Numbered from the stretch's first letter, positions 33,750 to 43,315 are shown. The stretch: 64,000 bases of DNA from an uncultured Candidatus Melainabacteria bacterium (GCA_934718135.1 CAKUZW010000001.1:124001-188000); one strand, 5' to 3'. A program made the numbers and translations. The notes: generated by a model not told the origin, from the sequence alone.

Positions 33750-34892
33750 ATGTATGATGATTATAAAAAGATTTTAGAGGATTTAAAACAACATTCTCAT
33801 TTTAGAAATTTAAAAAATTTTGATAAAAAAGACGAAAAATATATTTATTATAAAGGTCAAAAATTATTAAATTTATCTTCAAATAATTATTTGAATTTTG
33901 CAGATAATGAAAAAATTACACAAGAATTTTTAGGCTATGCAAAAGATAAATTTTCATTCGGAAGTGCCTCTGCCAGACTCTTAACAGGAACTCTTCCTAT
34001 TTATAACGAATTAGAAGAACTCTTATCAACTCTTTATAAAAAAGATTCTACACTATTATATAATAGCGGTTACCACGCAAATGTAGGAATATCAAGTGCA
34101 CTAAATCAAAGAGGAGATGTAATTTTTTCTGACAAATTAAACCACGCAAGTATAATTGATGGAATGAGATTATCAGAAGGGAAGTTTTTCAGATTTCCGC
34201 ACAATGATATGGACGCATTAGAGAAATTATTAATAAGAGAACGCAAAAACTACAAAAATGCCTTTATTATTACAGAAAGTGTTTTTTCTATGGATGGTGA
34301 TATTGAAAATCTCAAAAAAATAGTCGAATTAAAGAAAAAATATGACTGTTCAATGATTATTGATGAAGCACATGCATTTGGAGTCTTTGGTGAAAAAGGA
34401 CTTGGTGTTGCAGAAAGTTTGGGGATAATTGACGATATTGATTTGATTGTTGGAACATTTGGCAAAGCCGTAGGTTCAATGGGAGCCTTTGTTACCGGTT
34501 CAAAAACGTTGATTGATTTTTTAATAAACAAATCTCGTTCATTTATTTTTTCAACAGCACTTCCTCCAATAAATATTGCTTTTTCAAAATGGATAATTGA
34601 AACTCAATTCCCCAAAACGAAAGAAAAAAGACAAAGAATGCTATCAATAGCAAAAAAATTCGGAAGCGATAGCCATATTATTCCTGTTGTAATCGGAGAA
34701 AACAAAGATACCGTTGATTTGTGTGAAGTTCTTTTCCATAACGGATATTTCACCCTCCCAATCAGACCACCGACCGTACCTGTTGGAACTTCAAGACTGA
34801 GATTGTCCTTGACTTCTGATATAGTTGAAGATGAATTAATTGTACTAAAGGAGAAAATTCATGAAGTGTTGTTGGCTAAACAATCAAAATAA
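33750..34892 (+). CDS. bioF: 8-amino-7-oxononanoate synthase
   Basis: BioF condenses pimeloyl-ACP with alanine in biotin synthesis. The 380-residue alpha-oxoamine synthase has NLSSNNYLNFADN, SNNYL-type substrate contacts, DEAHAFGVFG and the PLP lysine K239 in GTFGKAVGS. I chose the ATG at 33750 because it lies just after a promoter -10. The assignment over 2-amino-3-ketobutyrate ligase rests on the bioG and bioC genes that follow, which overlap it by 32 bases. Confidence 0.88.
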   Translation: MYDDYKKILEDLKQHSHFRNLKNFDKKDEKYIYYKGQKLLNLSSNNYLNFADNEKITQEFLGYAKDKFSFGSASARLLTGTLPIYNELEELLSTLYKKDSTLLYNSGYHANVGISSALNQRGDVIFSDKLNHASIIDGMRLSEGKFFRFPHNDMDALEKLLIRERKNYKNAFIITESVFSMDGDIENLKKIVELKKKYDCSMIIDEAHAFGVFGEKGLGVAESLGIIDDIDLIVGTFGKAVGSMGAFVTGSKTLIDFLINKSRSFIFSTALPPINIAFSKWIIETQFPKTKEKRQRMLSIAKKFGSDSHIIPVVIGENKDTVDLCEVLFHNGYFTLPIRPPTVPVGTSRLRLSLTSDIVEDELIVLKEKIHEVLLAKQSK

Positions 34893-35538
34893 TGAAAATT
34901 TAATTGTCTTTTTTGCAGGTTGGAGCTTTGATGAAAATCCATTCAAGTTTTTAGAATGCAAAAATTATGATCTTTTGTTTGTTTATGATTATAACGATTT
35001 TGAAATTCTAGAGGAGCTAAAAAATCTTGAAAAATATAAACACAAGTCATTAATAACTTGGTCAATGGGTGTTTTTGCGGCTTACAAGATTAAAGATATG
35101 TTTAATGATTTTGAAGAAAAAATTGCAATCAATGGAACAGTTACTCCTGTTGATAATAGCTTTGGAATTCCTGTGAAAATGTTTGAATTGACACTAAAGC
35201 ATTCTGCAATAGGGTTAAAAGGTAAGTTTTATCAAAATGTTTTTAATTCACATGATGAATATGAAAGATACTCTCAAACTCCTGCTCAAAGAACAATTGA
35301 AAATAGAGTATCTGAACTTGAAAATCTTTATGGTTTGATAAAAAAAGATAATGGATTAAATTATGAAAAATTTTATGACAAAGCGATTGTGAGTGAGTTT
35401 GACAAAATTATTCCACCGAAAAATCAACTGGCAAGTCACGAAAAAAATAATACCCCTGTGATAACCTTAGCAACAGGACATTTCCCGTTTTATAATTTCT
35501 CAAGTTGGAGTGATATTTTAAAATGCAAACAGATTTAA
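34861..35538 (+). CDS. bioG: pimeloyl-ACP methyl ester esterase, BioG type
   Basis: BioG removes the methyl group that BioC adds, releasing pimeloyl-ACP. The 225-residue alpha/beta hydrolase has LIVFFAGWSFDENPF near its start, the nucleophile S68 in ITWSMGVFAAY, and a late histidine in ATGHFPF. BioG replaces BioH in some bacteria. The start lies inside bioF and has GGAG seven bases upstream. Confidence 0.88.
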   Translation: MKCCWLNNQNNENLIVFFAGWSFDENPFKFLECKNYDLLFVYDYNDFEILEELKNLEKYKHKSLITWSMGVFAAYKIKDMFNDFEEKIAINGTVTPVDNSFGIPVKMFELTLKHSAIGLKGKFYQNVFNSHDEYERYSQTPAQRTIENRVSELENLYGLIKKDNGLNYEKFYDKAIVSEFDKIIPPKNQLASHEKNNTPVITLATGHFPFYNFSSWSDILKCKQI

Positions 35539-36260
35539 TAGTAAAAAAACATTTTGAAAAAAGTATGAAAGATTACGAAAAAAATGCAATCGTTCAAAGT
35601 ATGATGGCATCAAAAATGATGATTGAACTTTGTAAAATTTCAACAGATTTTGAGTATGTTTTAGAACTTGGATGTGGGACAGGATTATTAACAAAAAAGA
35701 TTTTAAATGATTTAAAATTCAAAAAATATTATGCAAATGATTTAATTGAAAAATCCAAAAATTATGTTCAAAAAATTATTCCGAATTCTCAATTTTTGTG
35801 TGGCAGTGCCCTAAAAATTCGTCCAACTAAAAAAATGGATCTGATTATTTCAAATGCAATGTTCCAGTGGTTTGGAAATTTAGATAAAGCAATTGAAATT
35901 TTGAAACGGTCACTAAATAAAGGTGGAATTTTAGCTTTTTCGACTTTTGGTCCTGAAAATTTTAAAGAAATTAATGCGTTAACAGGTTTGTCCCTAAACT
36001 ATAAAACCAAAGATGAAATTGTAGAAATACTGCAAAATCAAGGTTTTGAGGTTTTGTATGCAGAAAATTTTTATGAAGAATTAACTTTCAAAACTCCACT
36101 AGAACTTTTAGCTCACATGAAAAATACAGGTGTAAATTCTTTGTCCGAAAAGACTTGGACAATTAAAAAAGTTAAAGAATTCTGTGATAAATATTCAAAA
36201 ATGTACCCAAAATCAAAATTGACTTATTCGCCAATTGTTGTTATTGCAAAATTAATTTAG
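35523..36260 (+). CDS. bioC: malonyl-ACP O-methyltransferase
   Basis: BioC methylates malonyl-ACP to start pimelate synthesis. The 245-residue class I methyltransferase has the SAM motif VLELGCGTGLLTKKI, then LIISNAMFQWF and GGILAFSTFGPENF, which is typical of BioC. It overlaps bioG by 16 bases and completes the bioF-G-C unit. bioA, bioD and bioB are elsewhere. It is convergent with prmC, overlapping by four bases. Confidence 0.9.
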   Translation: MQTDLIVKKHFEKSMKDYEKNAIVQSMMASKMMIELCKISTDFEYVLELGCGTGLLTKKILNDLKFKKYYANDLIEKSKNYVQKIIPNSQFLCGSALKIRPTKKMDLIISNAMFQWFGNLDKAIEILKRSLNKGGILAFSTFGPENFKEINALTGLSLNYKTKDEIVEILQNQGFEVLYAENFYEELTFKTPLELLAHMKNTGVNSLSEKTWTIKKVKEFCDKYSKMYPKSKLTYSPIVVIAKLI

Positions 36261-37093
36261 CCAATTTTTGCAAAAATAACTCTATCAATATTTGCTAAAT
36301 CTTTTAATATTTTAATATCTTTGAAACCGTAATTCTTCATAATTTGAGCTACATCACTGCTTTGCCCGATGCCAAGTTCAAACATTAAATAACCACCTTT
36401 GTTCAAAAATTTTGGAGCATCTTTTGTTATTCTTTCATAGAATTCTAAACCTTTTTCGTCCGTTGTATAAAGAGCCAAATCCGGTTCAAATGATACTTCT
36501 TCTTGGATTGTTTCTTTCATTTTTGGCGGGATATAAGGCGGATTTGACACAATAATATCAAATCTTTCATCCTCTCGAATTTTATTATAAATATCGGATT
36601 TTCTAAAAATAGCTTTATTAAAAAGTTCAAACTTTTCCATATTTTTGAATGCCGTGTGAATTGCTTCTGTTGAAATATCGACTCCCATAACTTGGCAATT
36701 TGTTAGTTTTGCAATCATACAGGCAATACAACCTGAACCTGTACACATATCAAGTGCTGATGTGAAATTATTTTTATTAATAATTTCGATTGCTTGCCGA
36801 ACTAAAAGTTCTGTTTCGTCTCTAGGGATAAGAACATCTTTGCTTACAACAAATTTTTCGCCCATAAAGTCGGCTAACCCAATAATATATTGAATTGGTT
36901 TATGTGTTTTTGCTCTTAATTTTGCTTTTTCTTCAACAATTTTTAGTTTTTCTTCTGAAAGTTTTTTCCCCATCAAAATATCAACCAAACTGTAACCTGC
37001 AAAATGTTCAATCAACAACTTAACTTCAACCTTTGCTTCATTTGGTTCAATGCCTGAATCTGTTAGGATTTTTTCAATATCAGGTATTAGCAT
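36257..37093 (-). CDS. prmC: release factor glutamine methyltransferase
   Basis: PrmC methylates the GGQ glutamine of peptide release factors. The 278 residues have a helical N-terminal domain, then PRDETELLV, the SAM motif ALDMCTGSGCIACMIA, and the catalytic NPPY in DIIVSNPPYIPP. AAGGAA lies before the ATG. prfA is not adjacent. Confidence 0.94.
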   Translation of the reverse strand: MLIPDIEKILTDSGIEPNEAKVEVKLLIEHFAGYSLVDILMGKKLSEEKLKIVEEKAKLRAKTHKPIQYIIGLADFMGEKFVVSKDVLIPRDETELLVRQAIEIINKNNFTSALDMCTGSGCIACMIAKLTNCQVMGVDISTEAIHTAFKNMEKFELFNKAIFRKSDIYNKIREDERFDIIVSNPPYIPPKMKETIQEEVSFEPDLALYTTDEKGLEFYERITKDAPKFLNKGGYLMFELGIGQSSDVAQIMKNYGFKDIKILKDLANIDRVIFAKIG

Positions 37094-37105
37094 TCTTTGA
37101 TTTCC

Positions 37106-37495
37106 TTAATAATCAATTCTTTCAATTTTAAAAATAACAGGACGAGTTCCATCGGAACAACAAGTAATCATTGTATTTTCATCTTTCATCCAGCCTTTCA
37201 TTATAGAACCACCTTGCAAGCCCGTATAAATATAGCGAGAAATAGCATCCCACGCTTCAGAACAATGAGGCATTTTAGGTCCACCAGCAATAGTATTTTT
37301 ATCATGTTCGGTTTTAGTTAGGGTGTTTATCCCCATATGCCAAAAATCGTCTTTCCCATCTTCCCTTTCAAAAACAAATTCATCTCCGACATTATAACAA
37401 GGACACATTCCTGAATTAGGATCCATACAATATTGTTGTTGTAATTCCGGATATAATTTTTTATCTATAACTGTTACCTTAACTTTATGTTTCAT
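37106..37495 (-). CDS. TIGR04076-like small protein
   Basis: The 129-residue protein begins MKHKVKVTVIDKK and has paired cysteines (CPCY, CSEAWDAI, TCCSDG). The CSEAW-type block and beta-rich start resemble the uncharacterised TIGR04076 family. AGGAGA lies six bases before the ATG. It lies 14 bases after the next upstream gene on the same strand and ahead of prmC, so the three are probably cotranscribed. Confidence 0.65.
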   Translation of the reverse strand: MKHKVKVTVIDKKLYPELQQQYCMDPNSGMCPCYNVGDEFVFEREDGKDDFWHMGINTLTKTEHDKNTIAGGPKMPHCSEAWDAISRYIYTGLQGGSIMKGWMKDENTMITCCSDGTRPVIFKIERIDY

Positions 37496-37509
37496 TTTAA
37501 TCTCCTAAT

Positions 37510-38031
37510 TTATTCTGTATCATCATTTTCTTCAATATTTATTTTATAATTTGAACTGTGTTCAGTGATAATTTTATCAATTATATTTCGAGCCTCAAGT
37601 TTTGACTCAAGTTCTTTTTTCTCAATTCCATATTTTTTGCACAATCTGTCATAATAATAAAGTTGTTTTTTTGTCGGAGGTTCTTTTGACATTTTTACTT
37701 CTTGCAAAAATTTACGTTTTTTCTTTTCATATTCTTTGTTTGCTTCGATAATTGGGCGTTGTTTTTCTTTGTAATCGTAATACTTTTTACATTCTTTCAG
37801 ATATTTTATAGTATCAGAATAAAATGCCTCATCATCAATAATATCTTGAAGAAATTCAAATCTTGAACAGTGCAATTCAAGATAATACTTTTCATCTGCA
37901 ACAAAACTTTCCCAAATTTCATCAACAGACAAATCTTGAGATTTTTTAACTAAAGCTCGCAAAAAATTGCACAAGGCTGATTTTTGATTTTTGGTAAAGT
38001 CTAAATAAATTTGTTTTTTTATTTCATACAT
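37510..38031 (-). CDS. hypothetical Lys/Glu-rich helical protein
   Basis: The 173 residues are mostly predicted helix, rich in Lys and Glu, with a coiled-coil-like middle (IEANKEYEKKKRKFLQEV). TKKQLYYYDRLCKKYG is reminiscent of small motifs for contacting DNA or proteins, but I assign no function. It heads a three-gene unit with the TIGR04076-like gene and prmC. Confidence 0.55.
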   Translation of the reverse strand: MYEIKKQIYLDFTKNQKSALCNFLRALVKKSQDLSVDEIWESFVADEKYYLELHCSRFEFLQDIIDDEAFYSDTIKYLKECKKYYDYKEKQRPIIEANKEYEKKKRKFLQEVKMSKEPPTKKQLYYYDRLCKKYGIEKKELESKLEARNIIDKIITEHSSNYKINIEENDDTE

Positions 38032-38079
38032 TGCAATTCAATTCTACAAAAAGAATTTTCTATGGTCAATTTTATTAAA

Positions 38080-38121
38080 GTTGATAAGTCAGTTAAAGGG
38101 ACAAGGAAATAAGGTCGTTAC
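38080..38121 (+). repeat. dispersed AAGGGAATAGG-type repeat, copy 3
   Basis: GTTGATAAGTCAGTTAAAGGG is followed by ACAAGGAAATAAGGTCGTTAC, matching copies at 45634-45717 and 46586-46660. Confidence 0.6.
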
Positions 38122-38151
38122 AGTTTTATTATCTTCAAATTCTGCTGTTTT

Positions 38152-38182
38152 GTCATTGCGAGCGAATGCGAAGCAATCTAGC
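38152..38182 (+). repeat. TGTCATTGCGAGCG...GAAGCAATC element
   Basis: TGTCATTGCGAGCGAATGCG and the following AAGCAATCTAG match the widespread bacterial intergenic element beginning TCATTGCGA. It lies between two other repeats of this window. Confidence 0.55.
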
Positions 38183-38242
38183 CTATTTTATTAAATAAGA
38201 AAATAAGTGAATAGATATGAAAAAAGTAATAATTAACCAATC

Positions 38243-38300
38243 AAATGGATAGACCCTGAATCACGCACTTCGCTATCGCTCGTGCTGTTCAGTGTGACGT
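38243..38300 (+). repeat. dispersed CTGAATCACGCACTTCG repeat, copy 2
   Basis: This copy reads CCCTGAATCACGCACTTCGC and then TCGTGCTGTTCAG, matching copy 1 except for a few bases. Confidence 0.7.
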
Positions 38301-38378
38301 AATTAATAATAAAAGCGTAAAGAACTTAGTGCCTTCAACAACAAACTTATTTTCCTATTGTTCAAATCTTCCAAACAC

Positions 38379-38400
38379 AAAAAAGCCCTCCGAAGAGGGC
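38379..38400 (-). terminator. intrinsic terminator of the 59-residue protein gene
   Basis: GCCCTC-TTCG-GAGGGC with TTTTTT follows on the minus strand. Confidence 0.85.
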
Positions 38401-38487
38401 AACGAAGTAAAATTAATTTTCGACTATCTTCACAAACCGTACAAATTTATGTACGTATCGGTCCTCATAAAACCGTGCTACTGTTGT

Positions 38488-38667
38488 CTATCGCTTGAAC
38501 AAGTCCTTGACTGAAAATTTGCGGGTTTTGTTAGACAAGCTAAAGTCCAGCAACTTTCTTGCAATAGGATTTGTTTGGAGAGCAGACTTTGAGTCGTAAA
38601 CTTCTTTTTTACTCGCCTCTCTGCTAATACCGATAATTTCTAAGTTTTGATCTGTCTTCTCTGCCAT
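38488..38667 (-). CDS. small basic protein, 59 aa
   Basis: A 59-residue frame starts MAEKTDQNLEIIGISREASK and ends SVKDLFKR. It is basic, with no membrane segment. TACAAT ends eight bases before the ATG on the minus strand, so the mRNA could be leaderless like others here. About 90 bases after the stop is a strong terminator, and CGTACA/TGTACG forms a small hairpin between them. Promoter, frame and terminator together support a real gene; the function is unknown. Confidence 0.6.
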   Translation of the reverse strand: MAEKTDQNLEIIGISREASKKEVYDSKSALQTNPIARKLLDFSLSNKTRKFSVKDLFKR

Positions 38668-38877
38668 GATTTTAATTGTACCTCGTTACATAATAATAAA
38701 CAAATCCTAACCGTGAAAATTGCTTAAATTGATATAATTTTTATATATTGTTTACATATTGTTACAATTGAGGATAATTTAAAACAGCTTTTCATTTATC
38801 AAGAAATTTTACAAAATATTACCCACCTGTATGATGTATTGCATGTTTGTTTTATAATCAAAATCAAGAGGTTAGAA

Positions 38878-40209
38878 TTGAAACATTCACGACTTACATT
38901 ACTTATAATATTAGCACTTATTTTTGGTGTATTGTTTGGCCATTTTTGCCCCCATATTGCGGTTAAAATGAGAACTTTTGCCGTAATATTTTTACGAATG
39001 GTAAAAATGATTATTGCTCCATTGTTGTTTGCAACTCTTGTTACAGGAATTGCGGGGCATGGTGATATCAAACAACTTGGTAAAATTGGTTTAAAAACTA
39101 TCGTTTATTTTGAAGTTGTTACAACTTTGGCTTTAATTATCGGGCTTACAGCAGGAAATATTTTTAATCCGGGGAGAGGATTTATCTCCGGAACGGTTGC
39201 AAATCCTGAACTTTTAAAAGAAGCAGGGCTTATGGCTGTAACTACTCCGCATACTTCGATTGCGGAAATGGTTATGAATATTTTCCCTACAAGTATTGTT
39301 CAATCAATGGCTGAGGGCAATTTGCTTCAAATTGTAGTATTTTCAATCTTTATGGCTATTGCAATTTGTGCGGTCGGTAAAAAAGCAAAACCTGTTATGG
39401 ATTTGTTGAATTCTGTTTCGCAAATTATGTTTAAGTTTACCGAATATGTAATGTATTTTGCCCCTTTAGGTATTTTTGGGGCAATTGCTTCTACTGTCGG
39501 GATGAACGGTTTAGCAATTCTGAAAAACTATGCAAAAATAATTTTCTCATTATATACGGCACTTGCGGTATTTGTATTATTAGTATTATTTATTGCTTGT
39601 AAATATGCAAGAATTTCTCTTCGTAATTTGTTAAAAGCAATTCAAGAACCCGCAATTTTAGCTTTTACTACAGCAAGTTCCGAGGCAGCTTTCCCTAAAG
39701 CTCTGGAAATTATGGAAAGATTTGGTGTTCCTCAAAATATTGTGAGTTTTGTAATGCCGACAGGTTATACTTTCAATTTAGACGGAAGCACAATCTATTT
39801 GGCTGTTGCAGTTATTTTCTCATCTCAAATTTGTGGGATTAATCTGGGATTGAATCAACAAATCTTGATGATGTTAGCTTTAATGCTTACAAGCAAAGGT
39901 ATCGCAGGAGCTCCAAGGGTTGGATTGGTTGTTTTGGCGGGAACTTTAGCAAGCTTTAATATTCCATTGATTGGTGTAGCGATTTTATTGGGTATTGATC
40001 AAATTTTAGATATGGGCAGAACAACTATTAACCTTGTCGGTAATTGTGTTGCAACAGTTGTTATTGCAAGATGGGAAAAGGCTTTTGACTATAATAAAAT
40101 GGATTTATTTATAAAACAATGTGATGCGGAATCTCAAGATTGGAAACTTCCAACTCCGCAAAAAGTTATTTGTGAAAAAGTTACAAACAATGAAACAGAG
40201 GAAAGATAA
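38878..40209 (+). CDS. dicarboxylate/amino acid:cation symporter
   Basis: The protein of about 443 residues belongs to the DAACS family (GltP/DctA), importing dicarboxylates or acidic amino acids with H+ or Na+. Eight or so membrane segments are visible. The family motifs are AFTTASSEAAFP (substrate hairpin), PTGYTFNLDGSTIY and LVGNCVATVV. I chose a TTG start at 38878 because GAGG lies six bases upstream and the first helix follows at once; another TTG at 38839 is in frame. ileS begins two bases after the stop. Confidence 0.88.
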   Translation: MKHSRLTLLIILALIFGVLFGHFCPHIAVKMRTFAVIFLRMVKMIIAPLLFATLVTGIAGHGDIKQLGKIGLKTIVYFEVVTTLALIIGLTAGNIFNPGRGFISGTVANPELLKEAGLMAVTTPHTSIAEMVMNIFPTSIVQSMAEGNLLQIVVFSIFMAIAICAVGKKAKPVMDLLNSVSQIMFKFTEYVMYFAPLGIFGAIASTVGMNGLAILKNYAKIIFSLYTALAVFVLLVLFIACKYARISLRNLLKAIQEPAILAFTTASSEAAFPKALEIMERFGVPQNIVSFVMPTGYTFNLDGSTIYLAVAVIFSSQICGINLGLNQQILMMLALMLTSKGIAGAPRVGLVVLAGTLASFNIPLIGVAILLGIDQILDMGRTTINLVGNCVATVVIARWEKAFDYNKMDLFIKQCDAESQDWKLPTPQKVICEKVTNNETEER

Positions 40210-40211
40210 AT

Positions 40212-43025
40212 ATGGCAGAAAGTACAAAAACAGAATTTAAAAACACTTTAAATTTGCCTCAAACAACATTACCAATGAGAGCAAATGCAACTGTTAGAGA
40301 ATTAGAAATCCAAAAATTTTGGGAAGAAAATAAAATTTATGAAAAAATGATTGGAGAAAGAGATAAAACTAATTCATTTGTACTTCATGACGGGCCTCCA
40401 TATTTGAGTTCTGAAAAAATTCACGTTGGAACAGCAATGAATAAAATCTTGAAAGATATTTTAATCAAATATAAATCTCAAAGAGGTTTTTATGCTCCTT
40501 ATGTTCCGGGGTATGACGGGCATGGTTTACCGATTGAAAATGCTGTTGTTAAAAATATTAAAGGTGGACGTCACGCAATTTCAGAAGTTGAACTTCGTGC
40601 AAAATGCCGTGAATTTGCTCATAAAAACTTAAAAGGTCAAGAAAGCGAATTTAAACGTTTAGGAGTTTTGGGGAATTGGGAAAATCCTTATTTGACAATT
40701 AATCCTGAATATGAAGCAGAACAAGTTCGAGTTTTCGGCGAAATGTACAAAAAAGGCTATATTGAAAAAGGCTTGAAGCCGGTTTATTGGTGTGCAGCTT
40801 GTGAAACAGCTTTAGCAGAAGCAGAAGTTGAGTATGCTGATCATACATCTACTTCAATTTATGTAAGATTTAAGTTTGATGATGAGTCAGTTAAAAAAAT
40901 CTCAAACATTTTAAATAACGCAAATGGTGACAAGGACGTATATGCAATTATTTGGACAACAACTCCTTGGACAATCCCTTCAAATATGGCAATTTCTATG
41001 CACCCAAGATTTGAGTACACATTCTTTGAATATAAAAATGATGTATATGTCGTTGCTCAAGAATTGTTAGCATCCTTCTTGAAAGATGTTGAATGGGATG
41101 AAGCTGATATTAAGGTTCTTGGAAGTTGTGTTGGTCAAGATTTAGAATTGTTGACTACAAAACACCCATTAGTAGATAGAAAATCTCCAATTATTTTAGG
41201 CGAACACGTAACACTGGATGCCGGTACAGGTTCAGTTCATACCGCTCCTGGTCATGGTTTAGAGGATTACGAAGTTGGTTGTAAATATAATATTGATGTG
41301 TTCTCTCCACTTGACGGTCGTGGTGTTTGGACAGATTCTGTCGGAATTTCAGAACTTGTTGGTGTTCCTTATTACAAAGGAAATTCAATGGTTATTGAAA
41401 TGCTTCAAAACTGTGGAGCTTTGTTGCAACAACAAGATATTCAACACAGTTATCCTCATTGTTGGAGATGTAAAAAGCCTGTAATTTATAGAGCAACTCC
41501 ACAATGGTTTGTTAAAGTTGACAAATTCAGAGATAAAGCACTTGAAGCAATTCATGGTGTAAAATGGATTCCTGCAAGTGGAGAAAATAGAATTGGTAAT
41601 ATGGTTGAAAGCCGTACAGATTGGTGTATTTCAAGACAAAGAGCTTGGGGTGTTCCTATTCCAATTTTCTATTGTGAAGATTGTGGAGAAGTAATTTGTG
41701 ATGATACAACAATTGAAAACGTTGCTAAAATATTTGAAAAAGAAAGTTCTGATGCGTGGGTAAAATACTCCGCAGAAGAATTACTTCCGGAAGGCTATGT
41801 ATGCCCTAAATGCGGTAAAAAACACTTTAAAAAAGAAAAAGACATTATGGATGTTTGGTTTGATTCAGGTGTTTCTTGGAGAGCAGTTGTTGAAAAAAGA
41901 AGCGAAGAATTAGGTCATACCCCTGTAGATATGTATTTGGAAGGTTCTGACCAACACAGAGGTTGGTTCCAATCTTCATTGTTGACTTCAATTGCAACTC
42001 AAGGAAAAGCACCTTATAAACAAGTTCTAACTCACGGATTTGTATTTGGTGAAGACGGTCGTAAGATGTCAAAATCTTTGGGCAATTACATCAGACCTGA
42101 TGATATTATCAAAAACTATGGTGCAGATATTTTGAGATTATGGGCAGCTTCAGTTGACTATAGAAACGATATTAAAATTGGTAATAATATTGTTGGTCAG
42201 TTGGTTGAAATTTTCAAAAAGACAAGAAATACTGCAAGATTTTTAATCGGTAACTTGTTTGATTTCGACCCTAAAGTTGATTACGTTGAATATGATGAAC
42301 TTAAAAATATCGACAAATTTGCACTTCATAAATTGAATAAATTGATTGCTGAGGTAACAGAAGCGTTTGAAAATTATGAATTTTACAAATACTTCCAATC
42401 ATTGCAAAACTTTGCAGCGGTTGATTTGAGTTCATTCTATTTGGATATTGTGAAAGATAGATTATATACTGCAGGTAAAAAATCACTTTCTCGTAGAGCT
42501 TGTCAGACTGTCTTGTTTGAAAACTTGATGGCATTGGTTAAGATTTTGGCACCAGTAATGCCTCACCAAGCAGAAGATATTTGGCAAAATGTTCCGGAAG
42601 TTCAACGTGGCGGATTGGTAAGTATATTACTATCAGATTGGCCGGTTGTGAATGAAAAATGGAATAATCCGCAGTTAGAAGAAGATTTTACAAAAATCTT
42701 AAAATCAAGAGAAGTTGTTTCTCGTGCAATCGAACCATTGAGAGCAGATAAAAAAGTTGGCAGTTCTTTAGAAGTTGCTGTTACAGTTAAAGCTGATGAT
42801 GATTCTGTATTAAAAGCAAATTTAAAAGATTTGGCAGATATTTATATTGTTTCTCAAGCTAACCTATCAGACGAAAAACCGTCAGATGTATTGAATGAAT
42901 ACTCAGAAGATGGATTCACCGTTTGGGTAACAAAAGCTAAAGGCGAAAAATGCGTAAGATGTTGGAAATATCGTGAATTGAATGCTGACGGCATTTGTTG
43001 TGATTGCGAAGAAGCTATAAAATAG
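40212..43025 (+). CDS. ileS: isoleucyl-tRNA synthetase
   Basis: IleRS charges tRNA-Ile and edits valine. The 937-residue class I enzyme has HVGT (71-74, the HIGH equivalent) in the first nucleotide fold, the editing domain (WTTTPWTIPSN), KMSKS at 618-622, and a C-terminal zinc finger CVRCW...CCDC. The length matches the bacterial type. It follows the symporter by two bases and is terminated at 43054-43090. Confidence 0.96.
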   Translation: MAESTKTEFKNTLNLPQTTLPMRANATVRELEIQKFWEENKIYEKMIGERDKTNSFVLHDGPPYLSSEKIHVGTAMNKILKDILIKYKSQRGFYAPYVPGYDGHGLPIENAVVKNIKGGRHAISEVELRAKCREFAHKNLKGQESEFKRLGVLGNWENPYLTINPEYEAEQVRVFGEMYKKGYIEKGLKPVYWCAACETALAEAEVEYADHTSTSIYVRFKFDDESVKKISNILNNANGDKDVYAIIWTTTPWTIPSNMAISMHPRFEYTFFEYKNDVYVVAQELLASFLKDVEWDEADIKVLGSCVGQDLELLTTKHPLVDRKSPIILGEHVTLDAGTGSVHTAPGHGLEDYEVGCKYNIDVFSPLDGRGVWTDSVGISELVGVPYYKGNSMVIEMLQNCGALLQQQDIQHSYPHCWRCKKPVIYRATPQWFVKVDKFRDKALEAIHGVKWIPASGENRIGNMVESRTDWCISRQRAWGVPIPIFYCEDCGEVICDDTTIENVAKIFEKESSDAWVKYSAEELLPEGYVCPKCGKKHFKKEKDIMDVWFDSGVSWRAVVEKRSEELGHTPVDMYLEGSDQHRGWFQSSLLTSIATQGKAPYKQVLTHGFVFGEDGRKMSKSLGNYIRPDDIIKNYGADILRLWAASVDYRNDIKIGNNIVGQLVEIFKKTRNTARFLIGNLFDFDPKVDYVEYDELKNIDKFALHKLNKLIAEVTEAFENYEFYKYFQSLQNFAAVDLSSFYLDIVKDRLYTAGKKSLSRRACQTVLFENLMALVKILAPVMPHQAEDIWQNVPEVQRGGLVSILLSDWPVVNEKWNNPQLEEDFTKILKSREVVSRAIEPLRADKKVGSSLEVAVTVKADDDSVLKANLKDLADIYIVSQANLSDEKPSDVLNEYSEDGFTVWVTKAKGEKCVRCWKYRELNADGICCDCEEAIK

Positions 43026-43053
43026 AGTTATAATATTATATAAAAATTAGTAA

Positions 43054-43090
43054 GCGGCAAATTTTGTATACAAAATTTGCCGCTCCTTTT
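43054..43090 (+). terminator. intrinsic terminator after ileS
   Basis: GCGGCAAATTTTG and CAAAATTTGCCGC form a perfect 13-bp stem with a TATA loop and TCCTTTT. Confidence 0.9.
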
Positions 43091-43154
43091 GTCGTTCATT
43101 ACTTTTCAGATCCATTCCATTACACAATTGTGAATTTTTGTAAACCTTGTAAAA

Positions 43155-43315
43155 CCTTTCTATATCTGCATTTCGGCTATTTGAGGTGTTGAAACCCTAA
43201 TTTTTATTAAAGTTCAAGTGCATGAATGTCGATTACATGGGTAAGTAAAAGGTTACTATGCAAATTTAGAAAGGCAGAAAGATGAAGTATTCAAAAATTA
43301 GGGGCGAACCTCAAA
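43155..43315 (+). ncRNA. candidate structured RNA with a pseudoknot
   Basis: Three long helices can form: A, CCTTTCTA (43155-43162) with TAGAAAGG (43267-43274); B, TTTGAGGT (43180-43187) with ACCTCAAA (43308-43315); and C, CCCTAATTTTT (43195-43205) with AAAAATTAGGG (43293-43303). B encloses C, and A crosses both, making a pseudoknot. Inside C, TGCAT (43219-43223) can pair with ATGCA (43258-43262) around two small hairpins (ATGT-CGATT-ACAT and GTAA-GTAAAAG-GTTAC). The region is non-coding and lies 185 bases before a large gene, so it could be a cis-regulatory leader or a free RNA. Confidence 0.55.

Noticed and set aside
38329..38514. Plus-strand frame of 61 codons
   Set aside because: It runs across a minus-strand terminator and into the 59-residue minus-strand gene, has no ribosome site, and its sequence is that of an antisense frame.
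43155..43315. tmRNA, SRP RNA, RNase P RNA or a known riboswitch
   Set aside because: None of the conserved words I know for these families appears; it is kept only as an unclassified structured RNA.
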